Below, piece after piece: positions 34,276 through 42,074 of a stretch of DNA of 64,000 nucleotides; the first letter of the stretch is position 1; every line of letters starts with the position of its first letter. Where the stretch lies: assembly GCF_013401995.1 (NCBI RefSeq), contig NZ_JACBJI010000001.1, positions 124,001-188,000 of the forward strand, in the 5' to 3' direction. The translations under genes and the position numbers were made by a program. The notes under the pieces were generated by a model that was not told where the DNA came from, did no database searches, and saw nothing but the letters and a program-made list of their open reading frames with translations. This DNA is from Flavobacterium agri. Lineage in GTDB: Bacteria > Bacteroidota > Bacteroidia > Flavobacteriales > Flavobacteriaceae.

Positions 34276-35343
34276 TCAAACTTTCACCATCCATCCGAAA
34301 TCATCAGTTTCCAAACCATATTGAAGGTTGGTCAATTTTTCCTTGAGTTGAGAAGCGAACGAGTTTTCGACTTTCGGAAGTTCGTAATACGTATCGTCAT
34401 AACTGAATCCGACAATAGGATTGACTACCGCGGCCGTTCCGGCTCCGAAAACTTCTTTGAGCGAACCGTTTTTGGCAGCATCGACAAGTTCCGAAACCAA
34501 AACCGAACGCACGTCTACGTCGATTCCTTGTTTTTTCGCGATTTCGATCAAACTTTTTCGCGTGACGCCGTCTAGAATCCTTTCACTCGTCGGTGCCGTG
34601 TAAAGCGTATCGTTGATGCGGAAGAACACGTTCATCGTTCCGGCTTCTTCCAATTTCGTGTGCGTGGCGTCATCCGTCCAGATGATTTGCTGGAAACCTT
34701 TTTCGTTGGCGAGTTTTGTCGGATAGAACTGTGCCGAATAATTACCCGCCGCTTTTGCCGCTCCGATTCCACCGTTCGCCGCACGACTGTAATGGTCGGC
34801 GATGATGACTTTCACTTCTCCCTGATAATACGATTTTGCAGGCGAAAGGATGATCATGAAACGGTATTGTGTAGAAGGCGCGGCCACGACTCCGGAACCG
34901 ATCGCGATCATGAACGGACGTATGTAAAGCGTATTTCCTTTTCCTTTTTTGACCCAATTGCGCTCCAAATCGATGAGTTGTTTCATCCCGTCGATGAAGA
35001 TCGAAGACGGGATTTCGGGCATGGCCAAACGCTCCGCCGATTTGTTGAAACGGTCCCAATTCTGGTCGGGGCGGAACAACCAAACGCTTTCGTCTTCGTG
35101 TTTATAGGCTTTCATGCCTTCAAAAATCGCCTGTCCGTAATGGAAAACCTTAGCCGAAGGATCGAGTAGGAAAGGCTCGTACGGTTTTATGACGGGCTTT
35201 TCCCACGCGCCGTTGCGAAAATCGCAGGTCAGCATGTGGTCGGAAAAAATATTCCCGAAAACCAGGTTCTCGAAGTCTACGGTATCGATTTTAGAAGAAG
35301 AAGCCTTAACTATATCGATTTCGTTCGCGGTATTTATGCTCAT
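34276..35343 (-). CDS. ilvE: Branched-chain amino acid aminotransferase
   Basis: A 355-residue fold-IV PLP enzyme of the larger (eukaryotic-like, class II) BCAT type. FHYGQAIFEGMKAYKHEDESVWLFRPDQN holds substrate residues, IRPFMIAIGSGV is the family signature and AAGNYSAQFYPTKLANEKGF contains the Schiff-base lysine region; EVFGAGTAAVVNPI closes the cofactor site. It interconverts leucine, isoleucine and valine with their 2-oxoacids. The gene is single and its 274-bp upstream region (35344-35617), shared with the divergent DUF4920 gene, holds no other ORF. Confidence 0.93.
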   Translation of the reverse strand: MSINTANEIDIVKASSSKIDTVDFENLVFGNIFSDHMLTCDFRNGAWEKPVIKPYEPFLLDPSAKVFHYGQAIFEGMKAYKHEDESVWLFRPDQNWDRFNKSAERLAMPEIPSSIFIDGMKQLIDLERNWVKKGKGNTLYIRPFMIAIGSGVVAAPSTQYRFMIILSPAKSYYQGEVKVIIADHYSRAANGGIGAAKAAGNYSAQFYPTKLANEKGFQQIIWTDDATHTKLEEAGTMNVFFRINDTLYTAPTSERILDGVTRKSLIEIAKKQGIDVDVRSVLVSELVDAAKNGSLKEVFGAGTAAVVNPIVGFSYDDTYYELPKVENSFASQLKEKLTNLQYGLETDDFGWMVKV

Positions 35344-35577
35344 TCCGTTTTGGTTTTGAACGGATTTTAAAATTCAATCCACTGAATTTCAGAGTGTTGA
35401 AAATAAAATCCAGATTTTTTTGTTGACACCATCGTCAGCGGGCTAAAATACTAAAAATCGAAATCATAAAAAATGGGCATCCAAATATTTATAAACGTTT
35501 ATGAACATGGTTTGACCCGAAACGGCGGGCATTCGCATTAACCCGTTAAATTATAGCGGCTTGTTCGAAAAACTGTT

Positions 35578-35585
35578 TATTTTTG
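35578..35585 (+). promoter_or_regulatory. Candidate -7 box for the DUF4920 operon
   Basis: TATTTTTG (TAnnTTTG) 33 nt before the ATG. A TTG at 35561-35563 is only 14 nt upstream, shorter than usual. Confidence 0.4.
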
Positions 35586-35617
35586 CCCAAACTGAAAAAA
35601 CGCAAACGATATATATT

Positions 35618-36247
35618 ATGAAAAAAGTAGTGTTGTTATCGGCTGTATTCCTTGCTTTTGCAGCTTGCAAGCAAGAAAGTAAACCGGCACCGGACCAGCC
35701 TGTGGAAACTCCCGCGGACACGATCAAAAAAGACACCGTCGCGCAAATCACGACAAAGGAAGGCAAATTGCTAGCCGTGAATTTCACTGCGAGAACCGCG
35801 GACGCACGTTTCCCGGAAATCCTGACGACCGAACAACAAGAGCCGAATTATAAGTCTTTCGGAAAGAAAATCACGTCCGATAAGGCTTTGTCCGATGCGG
35901 CCATGCTCAAGAAATATCAAGGCTTGAAAAAAGGCGATACGATCCAGATCAAATTCAAGTCGAAGGTTTCGAGCGTATGCAAGAAAAAAGGGTGCTGGAT
36001 GAAAATGGATCTTCCGCAAAAGAAGAACGCATTCGTACGCTTTAAGGATTACGAGTTTTTCGTTCCGCTGAATGCCGATAATTCGACCGCAATCGTAAGC
36101 GGGAAGGCATACATCGACGAGGTTTCGGTTGCCGAATTGAAGCATTACGCCAAAGACGGCGGCAAATCGCAGGAAGAAATCGACAAAATCAAGGAACCGC
36201 AAATCACTTACGCTTTCATGGCCGACGGCGTTCTTTTGGCTGAATGA
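35618..36247 (+). CDS. DUF4920 family lipoprotein
   Basis: With the ATG at 35618 the 209-residue product begins MKKVVLLSAVFLAFAACKQ, a lipoprotein signal (Cys 17). The mature domain has YKSFGKKITSDKALS, KGDTIQIKFKSKVSSVCKKKGCWMKMDL with a conserved CxxxGCWM element, and AFMADGVLLAE at the C-terminus. That is the DUF4920 pattern; the cysteine pair suggests metal or redox chemistry. The stop overlaps the next ATG (ATGA), so it is translationally coupled to a CxxCH lipoprotein. Confidence 0.82.
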   Translation: MKKVVLLSAVFLAFAACKQESKPAPDQPVETPADTIKKDTVAQITTKEGKLLAVNFTARTADARFPEILTTEQQEPNYKSFGKKITSDKALSDAAMLKKYQGLKKGDTIQIKFKSKVSSVCKKKGCWMKMDLPQKKNAFVRFKDYEFFVPLNADNSTAIVSGKAYIDEVSVAELKHYAKDGGKSQEEIDKIKEPQITYAFMADGVLLAE

Positions 36248-36708
36248 TGCGTTACCTGATTGCCACATTTGCTTGTGCGTTATTGGTTTCATGCGGTTCC
36301 AAGGAATCAAGCGATAACCAAAGCGCTGTCGATTCCGTTGCCGTTGCCAAAGATTCCGCTTCGGGGAAGAAGTTCGAGATGTACGAGATGTCTGAGATGG
36401 CGATGCTCATGGAGCAGATGTACGTCGACAACAACCGCTTGAAGGAAAGGATCAAGAACGGCGATACCATTGGCGCGTTCCCGAACCATTTCATGAAAAT
36501 CCACAGCGCGGTGATGACCGATCCGAAAGAGAACGACGATTTCTTCAAGGAAAAGGCGGCGGCGTTCATCAAGGCGCAGGAATTGATCTATAAGGACCCG
36601 AAAAACGCCCAAAAGCACTTCAACGACGGCGTAGATGCATGCGTGCAATGCCACGAAGTCAAATGCGCCGGACCGATTACAAGAATCAAGAAACTTTACA
36701 TCAAATAG
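36244..36708 (+). CDS. Lipoprotein with a single c-type heme motif
   Basis: A 154-residue protein beginning MMRYLIATFACALLVSCGSK (lipobox Cys 17). The mature part is helical (EMAMLMEQMYVDNNRLKERIK) and contains near the C-terminus DACVQCHEVKCAGP, with CxxCH able to bind heme c and an upstream Met/His-rich segment for an axial ligand. It resembles the cytochrome c' type four-helix fold. It overlaps the DUF4920 gene by 4 bp and the next gene by 1 bp. An envelope electron-transfer or ligand-binding role is plausible. Confidence 0.75.
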   Translation: MMRYLIATFACALLVSCGSKESSDNQSAVDSVAVAKDSASGKKFEMYEMSEMAMLMEQMYVDNNRLKERIKNGDTIGAFPNHFMKIHSAVMTDPKENDDFFKEKAAAFIKAQELIYKDPKNAQKHFNDGVDACVQCHEVKCAGPITRIKKLYIK

Positions 36709-37370
36709 TGAAACGCGAGATCATCCGCACGGCCGACGGCTCAACGACGATCCATTTGCCCGATTGGGGCGAGTCGTACCATTCCAAACACGGTGCGATC
36801 CAGGAAGCGTATCACGTATTCATAAAAAACGGGCTTTCGCTTTTCGAGGGAAAGCCCGTTTCTATTCTGGAAATCGGGTTCGGCACCGGATTGAACGCCT
36901 TCATTACGTTTCTTGAATCGGAAAGTAAAAACTTCAAAATCGATTATGTCGGGGTGGAAGCCTATCCTATCGAAGCGTCCGAAGTCGTTTCGATGAATTA
37001 TGTCGATGAACTCAAGGCGTCCGATCATTCGCCGACGTTTGCAACAATGCACGAATCGGATTGGGAAATACCGATCGCTATTTCGCAAAATTTCACATTG
37101 ACCAAGCGCAAACAATTCTTCCATGAAATCGATGACGTCGATCAATTCGATCTTATTTACTTCGACGCATTCGGTTATCGCGTGCAGCCCGAACTTTGGA
37201 GCACCGAAATCTTCACCAAAATGTTCACGGCGCTCAATCAAAAAGGCGTTTTGGTCACTTATGCGGCGAGAAGTCCTATAAAACGTGCCATGACAGAAGC
37301 AGGATTTACCGTAGAGAAATTGGCCGGACCACCGGGAAAACGTGAAATGTTTCGAGCTGCGAAACATTAG
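36708..37370 (+). CDS. mnmD: MnmC/MnmD-type tRNA methyltransferase
   Basis: I choose the GTG at 36708, whose G is the last base of the preceding TAG (TAGTG); it yields 220 residues starting KREIIRTADGSTTIHLPDWGESYHS, the usual N-terminus. ATG codons further up would embed 23 codons in the upstream gene. The Rossmann core has ILEIGFGTGLNAF and DLIYFDAFGYRVQPELW, then GVLVTYAARSPIKRAM. It methylates the aminomethyl group at wobble uridine 34. It lacks the FAD domain of full MnmC, as usual for MnmD proteins. Confidence 0.85.
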   Translation: MKREIIRTADGSTTIHLPDWGESYHSKHGAIQEAYHVFIKNGLSLFEGKPVSILEIGFGTGLNAFITFLESESKNFKIDYVGVEAYPIEASEVVSMNYVDELKASDHSPTFATMHESDWEIPIAISQNFTLTKRKQFFHEIDDVDQFDLIYFDAFGYRVQPELWSTEIFTKMFTALNQKGVLVTYAARSPIKRAMTEAGFTVEKLAGPPGKREMFRAAKH

Positions 37371-37546
37371 AATCCTTTTTCAAATGTTTCGGGCAGTAAA
37401 ACAGTAGAATGTCGTTCACTGTTAAATAAGAAAATTCCGAATTTTGGATTTTATGATTTTTTTAGCATTTGATATTCTTTAGATGGCTAAAATTCAGGCG
37501 TAAGACAAAATTGTTGAAAAATCCATTGTTAATTAACAAAGCTCTT

Positions 37547-37580
37547 TTGCAATTTGAAAGGAAATTTTTAGTTACATTTG
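37547..37580 (+). promoter_or_regulatory. Candidate promoter of the first small paralog gene
   Basis: TTG (37547-37549), 23-nt spacer, TACATTTG (37573-37580), an exact TAnnTTTG. A second TTG at 37554-37556 gives a 16-nt spacer. The rest of 37371-37572 is AT-rich and shows no gene. Confidence 0.5.
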
Positions 37581-37627
37581 AGAGAACCAACAATCAGTTT
37601 TACCCAATAATAACGTTCAAACACAGT

Positions 37628-37825
37628 ATGAAGAGAACCATGTTTATTTACACAAAAGAGATTCTGGAAAGAGTCAGTTTTGATCCTTCACTGTTCCTTA
37701 AAGAACTGCAAAAAGCATTAAAAGTATTACTTCCCTATGAGGTCGAACAATTAAAAGAGTGGCTGGTAGGATTTACGGTCGAAAAGCCCGAATTGAAACC
37801 CTGCCTGTCCTACGTTAACAAATAA
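37628..37825 (+). CDS. Small conserved protein, tandem paralog 1
   Basis: A 65-residue soluble protein from the ATG at 37628. Its core YTKxxLERVSFDPxLFxKELxKALKxLLPYE and end FTxxKPELKPCL are shared with the gene 200 bp downstream (42 of 64 aligned residues identical by eye). It looks like two or three helices with a conserved Cys near the end. Codons are AT-rich compared with the paralog. I recall similar short proteins in other flavobacteria; no function is known to me. Confidence 0.75.
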   Translation: MKRTMFIYTKEILERVSFDPSLFLKELQKALKVLLPYEVEQLKEWLVGFTVEKPELKPCLSYVNK

Positions 37826-37830
37826 AACTA

Positions 37831-37858
37831 AAGGAGCTTAAACGGCTCCTTTTTTTAT
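37831..37858 (+). terminator. Terminator after small paralog 1
   Basis: AAGGAGC (37831-37837) pairs with GCTCCTT (37845-37851) followed by T8. Confidence 0.85.
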
Positions 37859-38032
37859 TGCTCTATATTATTTTTTTTGTAGGATTTTACTTTTTTATTT
37901 TATTAAAAAATGTATTTCATCGATGTTTTAAACACTTTGTCGGTTATTTTTTGACTTTTTCTTTGGCTATAACGATTTAGTTTTCTAGTTTTACTTCAAG
38001 TTCTTACTAAGATAAACCCTAAATCTTACGTT

Positions 38033-38227
38033 ATGCCGCGAATGATCTACGATTACACCAAAAACGTTCTCGAGCGGGTAAGTTTTGACCCGAAGTTGTT
38101 CGTAAAGGAGCTGAGGAAAGCGCTCAAAGCGTTGCTGCCTTACGAACTCGAGATGCTAAAAAAATGGTTGGACTATTTCACGAACCAAAAACCGGAACTG
38201 AAACCGTGTCTCACCGTAATCCAATAA
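38033..38227 (+). CDS. Small conserved protein, tandem paralog 2
   Basis: A 64-residue protein paralogous to the preceding gene (same LERVSFDP, KALKxLLPYE and KPELKPCL blocks). Codons here are G/C-rich like the surrounding chromosome, unlike paralog 1. Each copy has its own upstream region and terminator, so they are separate transcription units. The 207-bp gap before it (37826-38032) holds the terminator and AT-rich DNA without a clear promoter match. Confidence 0.75.
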   Translation: MPRMIYDYTKNVLERVSFDPKLFVKELRKALKALLPYELEMLKKWLDYFTNQKPELKPCLTVIQ

Positions 38228-38257
38228 AAAAGGAAGCCCGCAAGGCTTCCTTTTTTA
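38226..38257. terminator. Bidirectional terminator
   Basis: AAAAAAGGAAGCC pairs with GGCTTCCTTTTTT around a CGCAA loop; serves paralog 2 and the minus-strand genes. Confidence 0.88.
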
Positions 38258-38353
38258 TTTGGAATGCTTACTGCGCCAGTCTTCGATTTTTTTCTTGGCC
38301 TTACGGGAATTGTAAAGCACGAACAGAAAGCCGATTCCAAGAGCGATCAACAT
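38255..38353 (-). CDS. Possible 32-residue single-helix membrane protein
   Basis: An ATG at 38353, nine bases after the oxyR stop, opens a 32-codon frame: a hydrophobic helix (LIALGIGFLFVLYN) followed by a basic tail SRKAKKKIEDWRSKHSK. The stop lies inside the terminator's T-run. A helix with a positive, inside-facing tail is credible for a tiny membrane protein, but the frame is short and no strong ribosome binding site is seen. Confidence 0.45.
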   Translation of the reverse strand: MLIALGIGFLFVLYNSRKAKKKIEDWRSKHSK

Positions 38354-38362
38354 TGGACTAAA

Positions 38363-39304
38363 TTATTTCTTCGGAAGCGGGCTTATGATTTCCACATTCT
38401 GGAAAACGATCGCGCCTTTTATCACGCCTGCAATCGTCGAACGCAACGCTTCGATAATATGGATCTTGAGTTCTGTTTTGGGAAATACCAGACTCACTTC
38501 TCGCGAAGGTTTCGGATCTTCGAAATGATGCAGCTTTTTCTTGTCGGATTCCTTGAGATCTAATGTATGAAGATACGGTAGGAGCGTGGTGCCCAGACCT
38601 TCGTCGGCCAATTTGATAAGGGTTTCGAAACTGCCGCTCGCAATCGTAAAATGCCCGTTCTCGTTAAGGTCGGATCGCTTGCAAAGATTGAGGATACCGT
38701 CGCGGAAACAGTGTCCGTCCTGAAGCAGCAGGATCTCGTCGATATTCAAATCGGATATTTCGAGTTCTTTCTTTTGTGCGACCGCATGGCCTTCGGGAAT
38801 ATACGCCACGAAAGGTTCGTAATAGAGCACGATTTCCTTGAGTTTTTCCTCTTGCAAAGGCGTGGCGGCTATCGCTGCGTCGAGATGGCCGTTCTTGAGA
38901 CGCGTGATGATTTCCTCGGTGTTCAATTCTTCGATCACCAATTTTACTTTCGGATATTTCTTGATGAAATTATTGAGGAACATCGGCAGCAACGTCGGCA
39001 TGATCGTCGGGATGATCCCAATGCGGAATTCGCCACCCACAAAGCCTTTCTGTTGATCGACGATATCCTTGATGCGTGTCGATTCGTTTACGATGTTCTT
39101 GGCCTGAGTCACGATTTTCTGGCCGATGTCGGTCAATTGGATCGGTTTTTTGCTGCGGTCGAAAATCAAAACGCCGAGTTCTTCCTCGACTTTCTGGATC
39201 TGCATCGAAAGCGTGGGTTGGGTCACGAAGCACTTTTCGGCGGCAAGCGTGAAGTTCTTGTGTTCGGCAACCGCGAGTACATATTGTAATTGAGTGATGG
39301 TCAT
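38363..39304 (-). CDS. oxyR: LysR-type peroxide regulator OxyR
   Basis: A 313-residue LysR-family regulator. The N-terminal helix-turn-helix is TITQLQYVLAVAEHKNFTLAAEKCFVTQPTLSMQI. In the effector domain, GHCFRDGILNLC places cysteines at positions 199 and 208, the same numbers and spacing as the peroxide-sensing pair of E. coli OxyR. Oxidation to a disulfide would switch transcription of peroxide defence genes. It is divergent from dps, a classical OxyR target, with a 19-bp palindrome between them. Confidence 0.93.
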   Translation of the reverse strand: MTITQLQYVLAVAEHKNFTLAAEKCFVTQPTLSMQIQKVEEELGVLIFDRSKKPIQLTDIGQKIVTQAKNIVNESTRIKDIVDQQKGFVGGEFRIGIIPTIMPTLLPMFLNNFIKKYPKVKLVIEELNTEEIITRLKNGHLDAAIAATPLQEEKLKEIVLYYEPFVAYIPEGHAVAQKKELEISDLNIDEILLLQDGHCFRDGILNLCKRSDLNENGHFTIASGSFETLIKLADEGLGTTLLPYLHTLDLKESDKKKLHHFEDPKPSREVSLVFPKTELKIHIIEALRSTIAGVIKGAIVFQNVEIISPLPKK

Positions 39305-39352
39305 CTATTGAAATTTGTGATAAAAATAAGGAAACCATCATTTTTTATTATC

Positions 39353-39371
39353 GAAAATTGCGGTAATTTTC
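39353..39371. promoter_or_regulatory. Palindrome between oxyR and dps, candidate OxyR operator
   Basis: GAAAATT (39353-39359), 5-nt spacer GCGGT, AATTTTC (39365-39371): perfect arms in the shared intergenic region, 29 nt before the dps ATG. Confidence 0.5.
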
Positions 39372-39399
39372 AGGTACGAAACATAAAAATCTTAAAAGC

Positions 39400-39879
39400 A
39401 TGAAAACCAATATGTTAGGGTTGCCGATTGCCGAATCCGAAAAGATCGTCAAGGAACTCAATACGTTACTGTCGAATTTCCAGGTCTATTACCAGAATTT
39501 ACGCGGCATCCATTGGAACATCCGCGGTAAGCGTTTCTTCGATCTTCACGTGAAGTTTGAGGAATTGTACAACGACGCCCAACTTAAAATCGATATGATC
39601 GCCGAACGCGTGCTTACCATCGGCGGCACGCCTTTGCATCGTTTCGAAGATTACCTGAAGCACAACCAACTCGAAATCGGGCACAACATTTCTAAAGATG
39701 AAACGGCTGTTCAGTTGATCGTTTCTTCTTTGACGGATCTGCTCAAAATCGAGCGCGACATCCTCAAGAAAACCGCCGAAATCGGCGATGAAGGCACGAA
39801 TTCGATGATGTCCGACTTCATATCCGAACAAGAAAAAACGATTTGGATGATGAATGCGTGGCTCGAAGAGTCGATATAA
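39400..39879 (+). CDS. dps: Dps family ferritin-like DNA-protection protein
   Basis: A 159-residue four-helix protein. FQVYYQNLRGIHWNIRGKRFFDLHVKFEELYNDAQLKIDMIAERVLTIGGTP contains the ferroxidase His, Asp and Glu residues shared between subunits of the Dps dodecamer. It oxidises iron with peroxide and stores it, protecting DNA. The Lys-rich DNA-binding N-terminal tail of E. coli Dps is short here. Location opposite oxyR suggests peroxide induction. Confidence 0.93.
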   Translation: MKTNMLGLPIAESEKIVKELNTLLSNFQVYYQNLRGIHWNIRGKRFFDLHVKFEELYNDAQLKIDMIAERVLTIGGTPLHRFEDYLKHNQLEIGHNISKDETAVQLIVSSLTDLLKIERDILKKTAEIGDEGTNSMMSDFISEQEKTIWMMNAWLEESI

Positions 39880-39901
39880 GTTATCAACGAAAACGTTTGA
39901 G

Positions 39902-39940
39902 GCCTGAAACCGCAAAATTCGCGGTTTCAGGCTTTTGCGT
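39902..39940 (+). terminator. Terminator after dps
   Basis: GCCTGAAACCGC pairs perfectly with GCGGTTTCAGGC (12 bp), followed by TTTTGCGTTTT. Confidence 0.88.
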
Positions 39941-39975
39941 TTTAGCCGTTAAATTTATTTTAAATTAATCTTGAT

Positions 39976-39983
39976 TACGTTTG
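39976..39983 (+). promoter_or_regulatory. Candidate -7 box for the 40015 gene
   Basis: TACGTTTG matches TAnnTTTG. The predicted transcription start, near 39990, leaves a 25-nt leader for the ATG at 40015 and argues against the ATG at 39991. Confidence 0.4.
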
Positions 39984-40014
39984 CAAAACCATGTCTACCG
40001 TCTATTTTTGCGAC

Positions 40015-40296
40015 ATGAGAGCGATCGTAAGACTTGTTTTGCTGATGTTCGTGTTTTTCCTTTCCACGCCGACGATTGTCAGCGTGATCAAGAAATCGTG
40101 CGATACTTCCTGCATTTTCAACATGTCTGAAGAGGAGCTCGCGCATAAGGAAGTCAAGGCCGAACTCAAGTGCTATTTTCCTTATCATTTGCCTGTGGCG
40201 GTAGAGGAAACGATCCAACCTGTCGCGGCAAAACCCATCGATATGGTCGATTCGTTTTCGGCCCGTATCCTGATCCCGCCTCCAGAACTGGTTTAA
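40015..40296 (+). CDS. Uncharacterised exported or membrane-anchored 93-residue protein
   Basis: From the ATG at 40015 the product has an N-terminal hydrophobic segment (RAIVRLVLLMFVFFLSTPTIVS) and a mature part with three cysteines (SCDTSCIFNMSEEELAHKEVKAELKCYF). No lipobox. It ends 60 bp before the SulP ATG and may be cotranscribed with the SulP and carbonic anhydrase genes. In flavobacteria a short protein of this type often precedes SulP in my recollection. Function unknown. Confidence 0.6.
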   Translation: MRAIVRLVLLMFVFFLSTPTIVSVIKKSCDTSCIFNMSEEELAHKEVKAELKCYFPYHLPVAVEETIQPVAAKPIDMVDSFSARILIPPPELV

Positions 40297-40356
40297 TACA
40301 TATAGCCCGGATGACGCAAAGTGCGTTCGTCCTCACATTGTATTAAATTTCAGGTC

Positions 40357-42036
40357 ATGACAAAAAAGACAAATATTTTTGCATACCTCAAGTCCGATTT
40401 TGCATCGGGACTCGTGGTATTCCTCGTGGCGCTTCCCTTGTGTTTGGGAATTGCGCTTGCTTCGGGCGCTCCGCCGCTTTCTGGCATCATCGCCGGTGTA
40501 ATTGGCGGTATCATCGTCGGTTTTTTGAGTAAATCGCATTTGAGCGTTTCGGGTCCGGCGGCCGGTCTTACGGCTATCGTATTGACGGCGATTACGGATT
40601 TCGGTGCTTTCGACGTGTTCCTGCTTTCGGTCATCATCGCGGGATTGATCCAACTCACGCTCGGATTCCTTAAAGCCGGGACGATTTCCAATTATTTTCC
40701 GAACAACGTCATAGAAGGCATGCTCGCCGGTATCGGCGTGATCATTATCCTCAAGCAAATTCCGCACGCCGTGGGTTACGACGCCGATTTCGAAGGCGAC
40801 CAGGCGTTTGTTGAAACCGACGGATCGAATACGTTCTCATCGATTTTCGGGGCTTTGGATTATGTACAGCTCGGATCGATCGTAGTCACGTTGGTGTCGC
40901 TGGCGATACTGATTTCTTGGGACAAGATCGATTTCCTCAAAAAACTCAAACTCGTTCCGGGCGCATTGGTCGCGGTAATCACGGGTATTGCGCTCAATCA
41001 GATTTTTATCGCTACGGGAAGCAGCCTCGCGATTTCGGGCGATCATTTGGTTTCGCTGCCGGTTCCGAAATCGATTGGTGACTTGGCCAATTTTGTGACG
41101 CTTCCGGATTTTTCGGCTATCGGAAACTCTAAAGTCTGGATTACGGGCGCGACGATTGCCGTTGTAGCTTCAATCGAAACCTTGCTCTGTATCGAAGCCG
41201 CCGACCGTATGGACGTGCAAAAACGCTACACCGACACGAACAACGAACTCAAGGCCCAAGGTATCGGAAACCTTATCAGCGGTATGATCGGCGGTTTGCC
41301 TATGACTTCGGTCGTAGTGCGTACTTCGGCCAATAACAATGCCGGTGCGAAATCGAAAATGTCGACGATGATACACGGTGTTTTGCTGTTGATCTGCGTA
41401 CTTTCGATCCCGATGGTACTCAACCTGATCCCGTTGGCTACGTTGGCGGCCGTGCTTTTGCTTGTCGGATACAAACTTGCGAAACCTGCCACGGTATTGC
41501 ACTTTTGGCATCAAGGCAAATATCAGTTCATCCCGTTCATCGCGACATTGATAGGCGTGGTGTTCACCGATTTGCTCAAAGGAGTTGCCATCGGATTGGC
41601 GATCAGCGTCATTTTCATCTTACGCGGGAACCTCAAGCGCGCCTACAATTTCCGCAAGGAACAATACGCCGACGGAGACGTGATCCACATCGATCTTGCG
41701 CAGGAAGTCTCGTTCCTCAACAAGGCGGCGATCAAGGCTACGCTTAGTGAAATCCCAGAAAATTCGAAAGTGATCATCGATGCTTCGGATACGGTTTACA
41801 TCGCACACGACATCCTCGATTTGATCCACGAATTCAAGACGACCCGTGCCGTAGACGAAAATATCCGCTTACGCCTCAAAGGTTTCAAAGAGGCCTATAA
41901 CCTTGAAAATTCAGAGGAAATCCTCAACAAGGTGAGCGTGCATCATCGCGAGGAAGCCGTAAAAAGATTCGAGAACCAACAGCTGCGCAAAAGCGAATTT
42001 GCAGAAGCCGCCGACGTTCTCGACAGGAATGACTAA
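40357..42036 (+). CDS. SulP family anion transporter, probable bicarbonate transporter
   Basis: The ATG at 40357 gives 559 residues; an upstream GTG is less likely. About twelve to fourteen membrane helices, starting DFASGLVVFLVALPLCLGIALASGAPPLSGIIAG with the SulP signature, then HLSVSGPAAGLTAIV. The cytoplasmic STAS-like end (about 440-530) is present (VIHIDLAQEVSFLNKAAIKATL). SulP proteins carry sulfate, bicarbonate or fumarate. The gene is followed after 38 bp by a beta-carbonic anhydrase, favouring bicarbonate. Confidence 0.9.
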   Translation: MTKKTNIFAYLKSDFASGLVVFLVALPLCLGIALASGAPPLSGIIAGVIGGIIVGFLSKSHLSVSGPAAGLTAIVLTAITDFGAFDVFLLSVIIAGLIQLTLGFLKAGTISNYFPNNVIEGMLAGIGVIIILKQIPHAVGYDADFEGDQAFVETDGSNTFSSIFGALDYVQLGSIVVTLVSLAILISWDKIDFLKKLKLVPGALVAVITGIALNQIFIATGSSLAISGDHLVSLPVPKSIGDLANFVTLPDFSAIGNSKVWITGATIAVVASIETLLCIEAADRMDVQKRYTDTNNELKAQGIGNLISGMIGGLPMTSVVVRTSANNNAGAKSKMSTMIHGVLLLICVLSIPMVLNLIPLATLAAVLLLVGYKLAKPATVLHFWHQGKYQFIPFIATLIGVVFTDLLKGVAIGLAISVIFILRGNLKRAYNFRKEQYADGDVIHIDLAQEVSFLNKAAIKATLSEIPENSKVIIDASDTVYIAHDILDLIHEFKTTRAVDENIRLRLKGFKEAYNLENSEEILNKVSVHHREEAVKRFENQQLRKSEFAEAADVLDRND

Positions 42037-42074
42037 CTTTAAACCAAATTACAAACAGAAAAATATCCTAAAAA

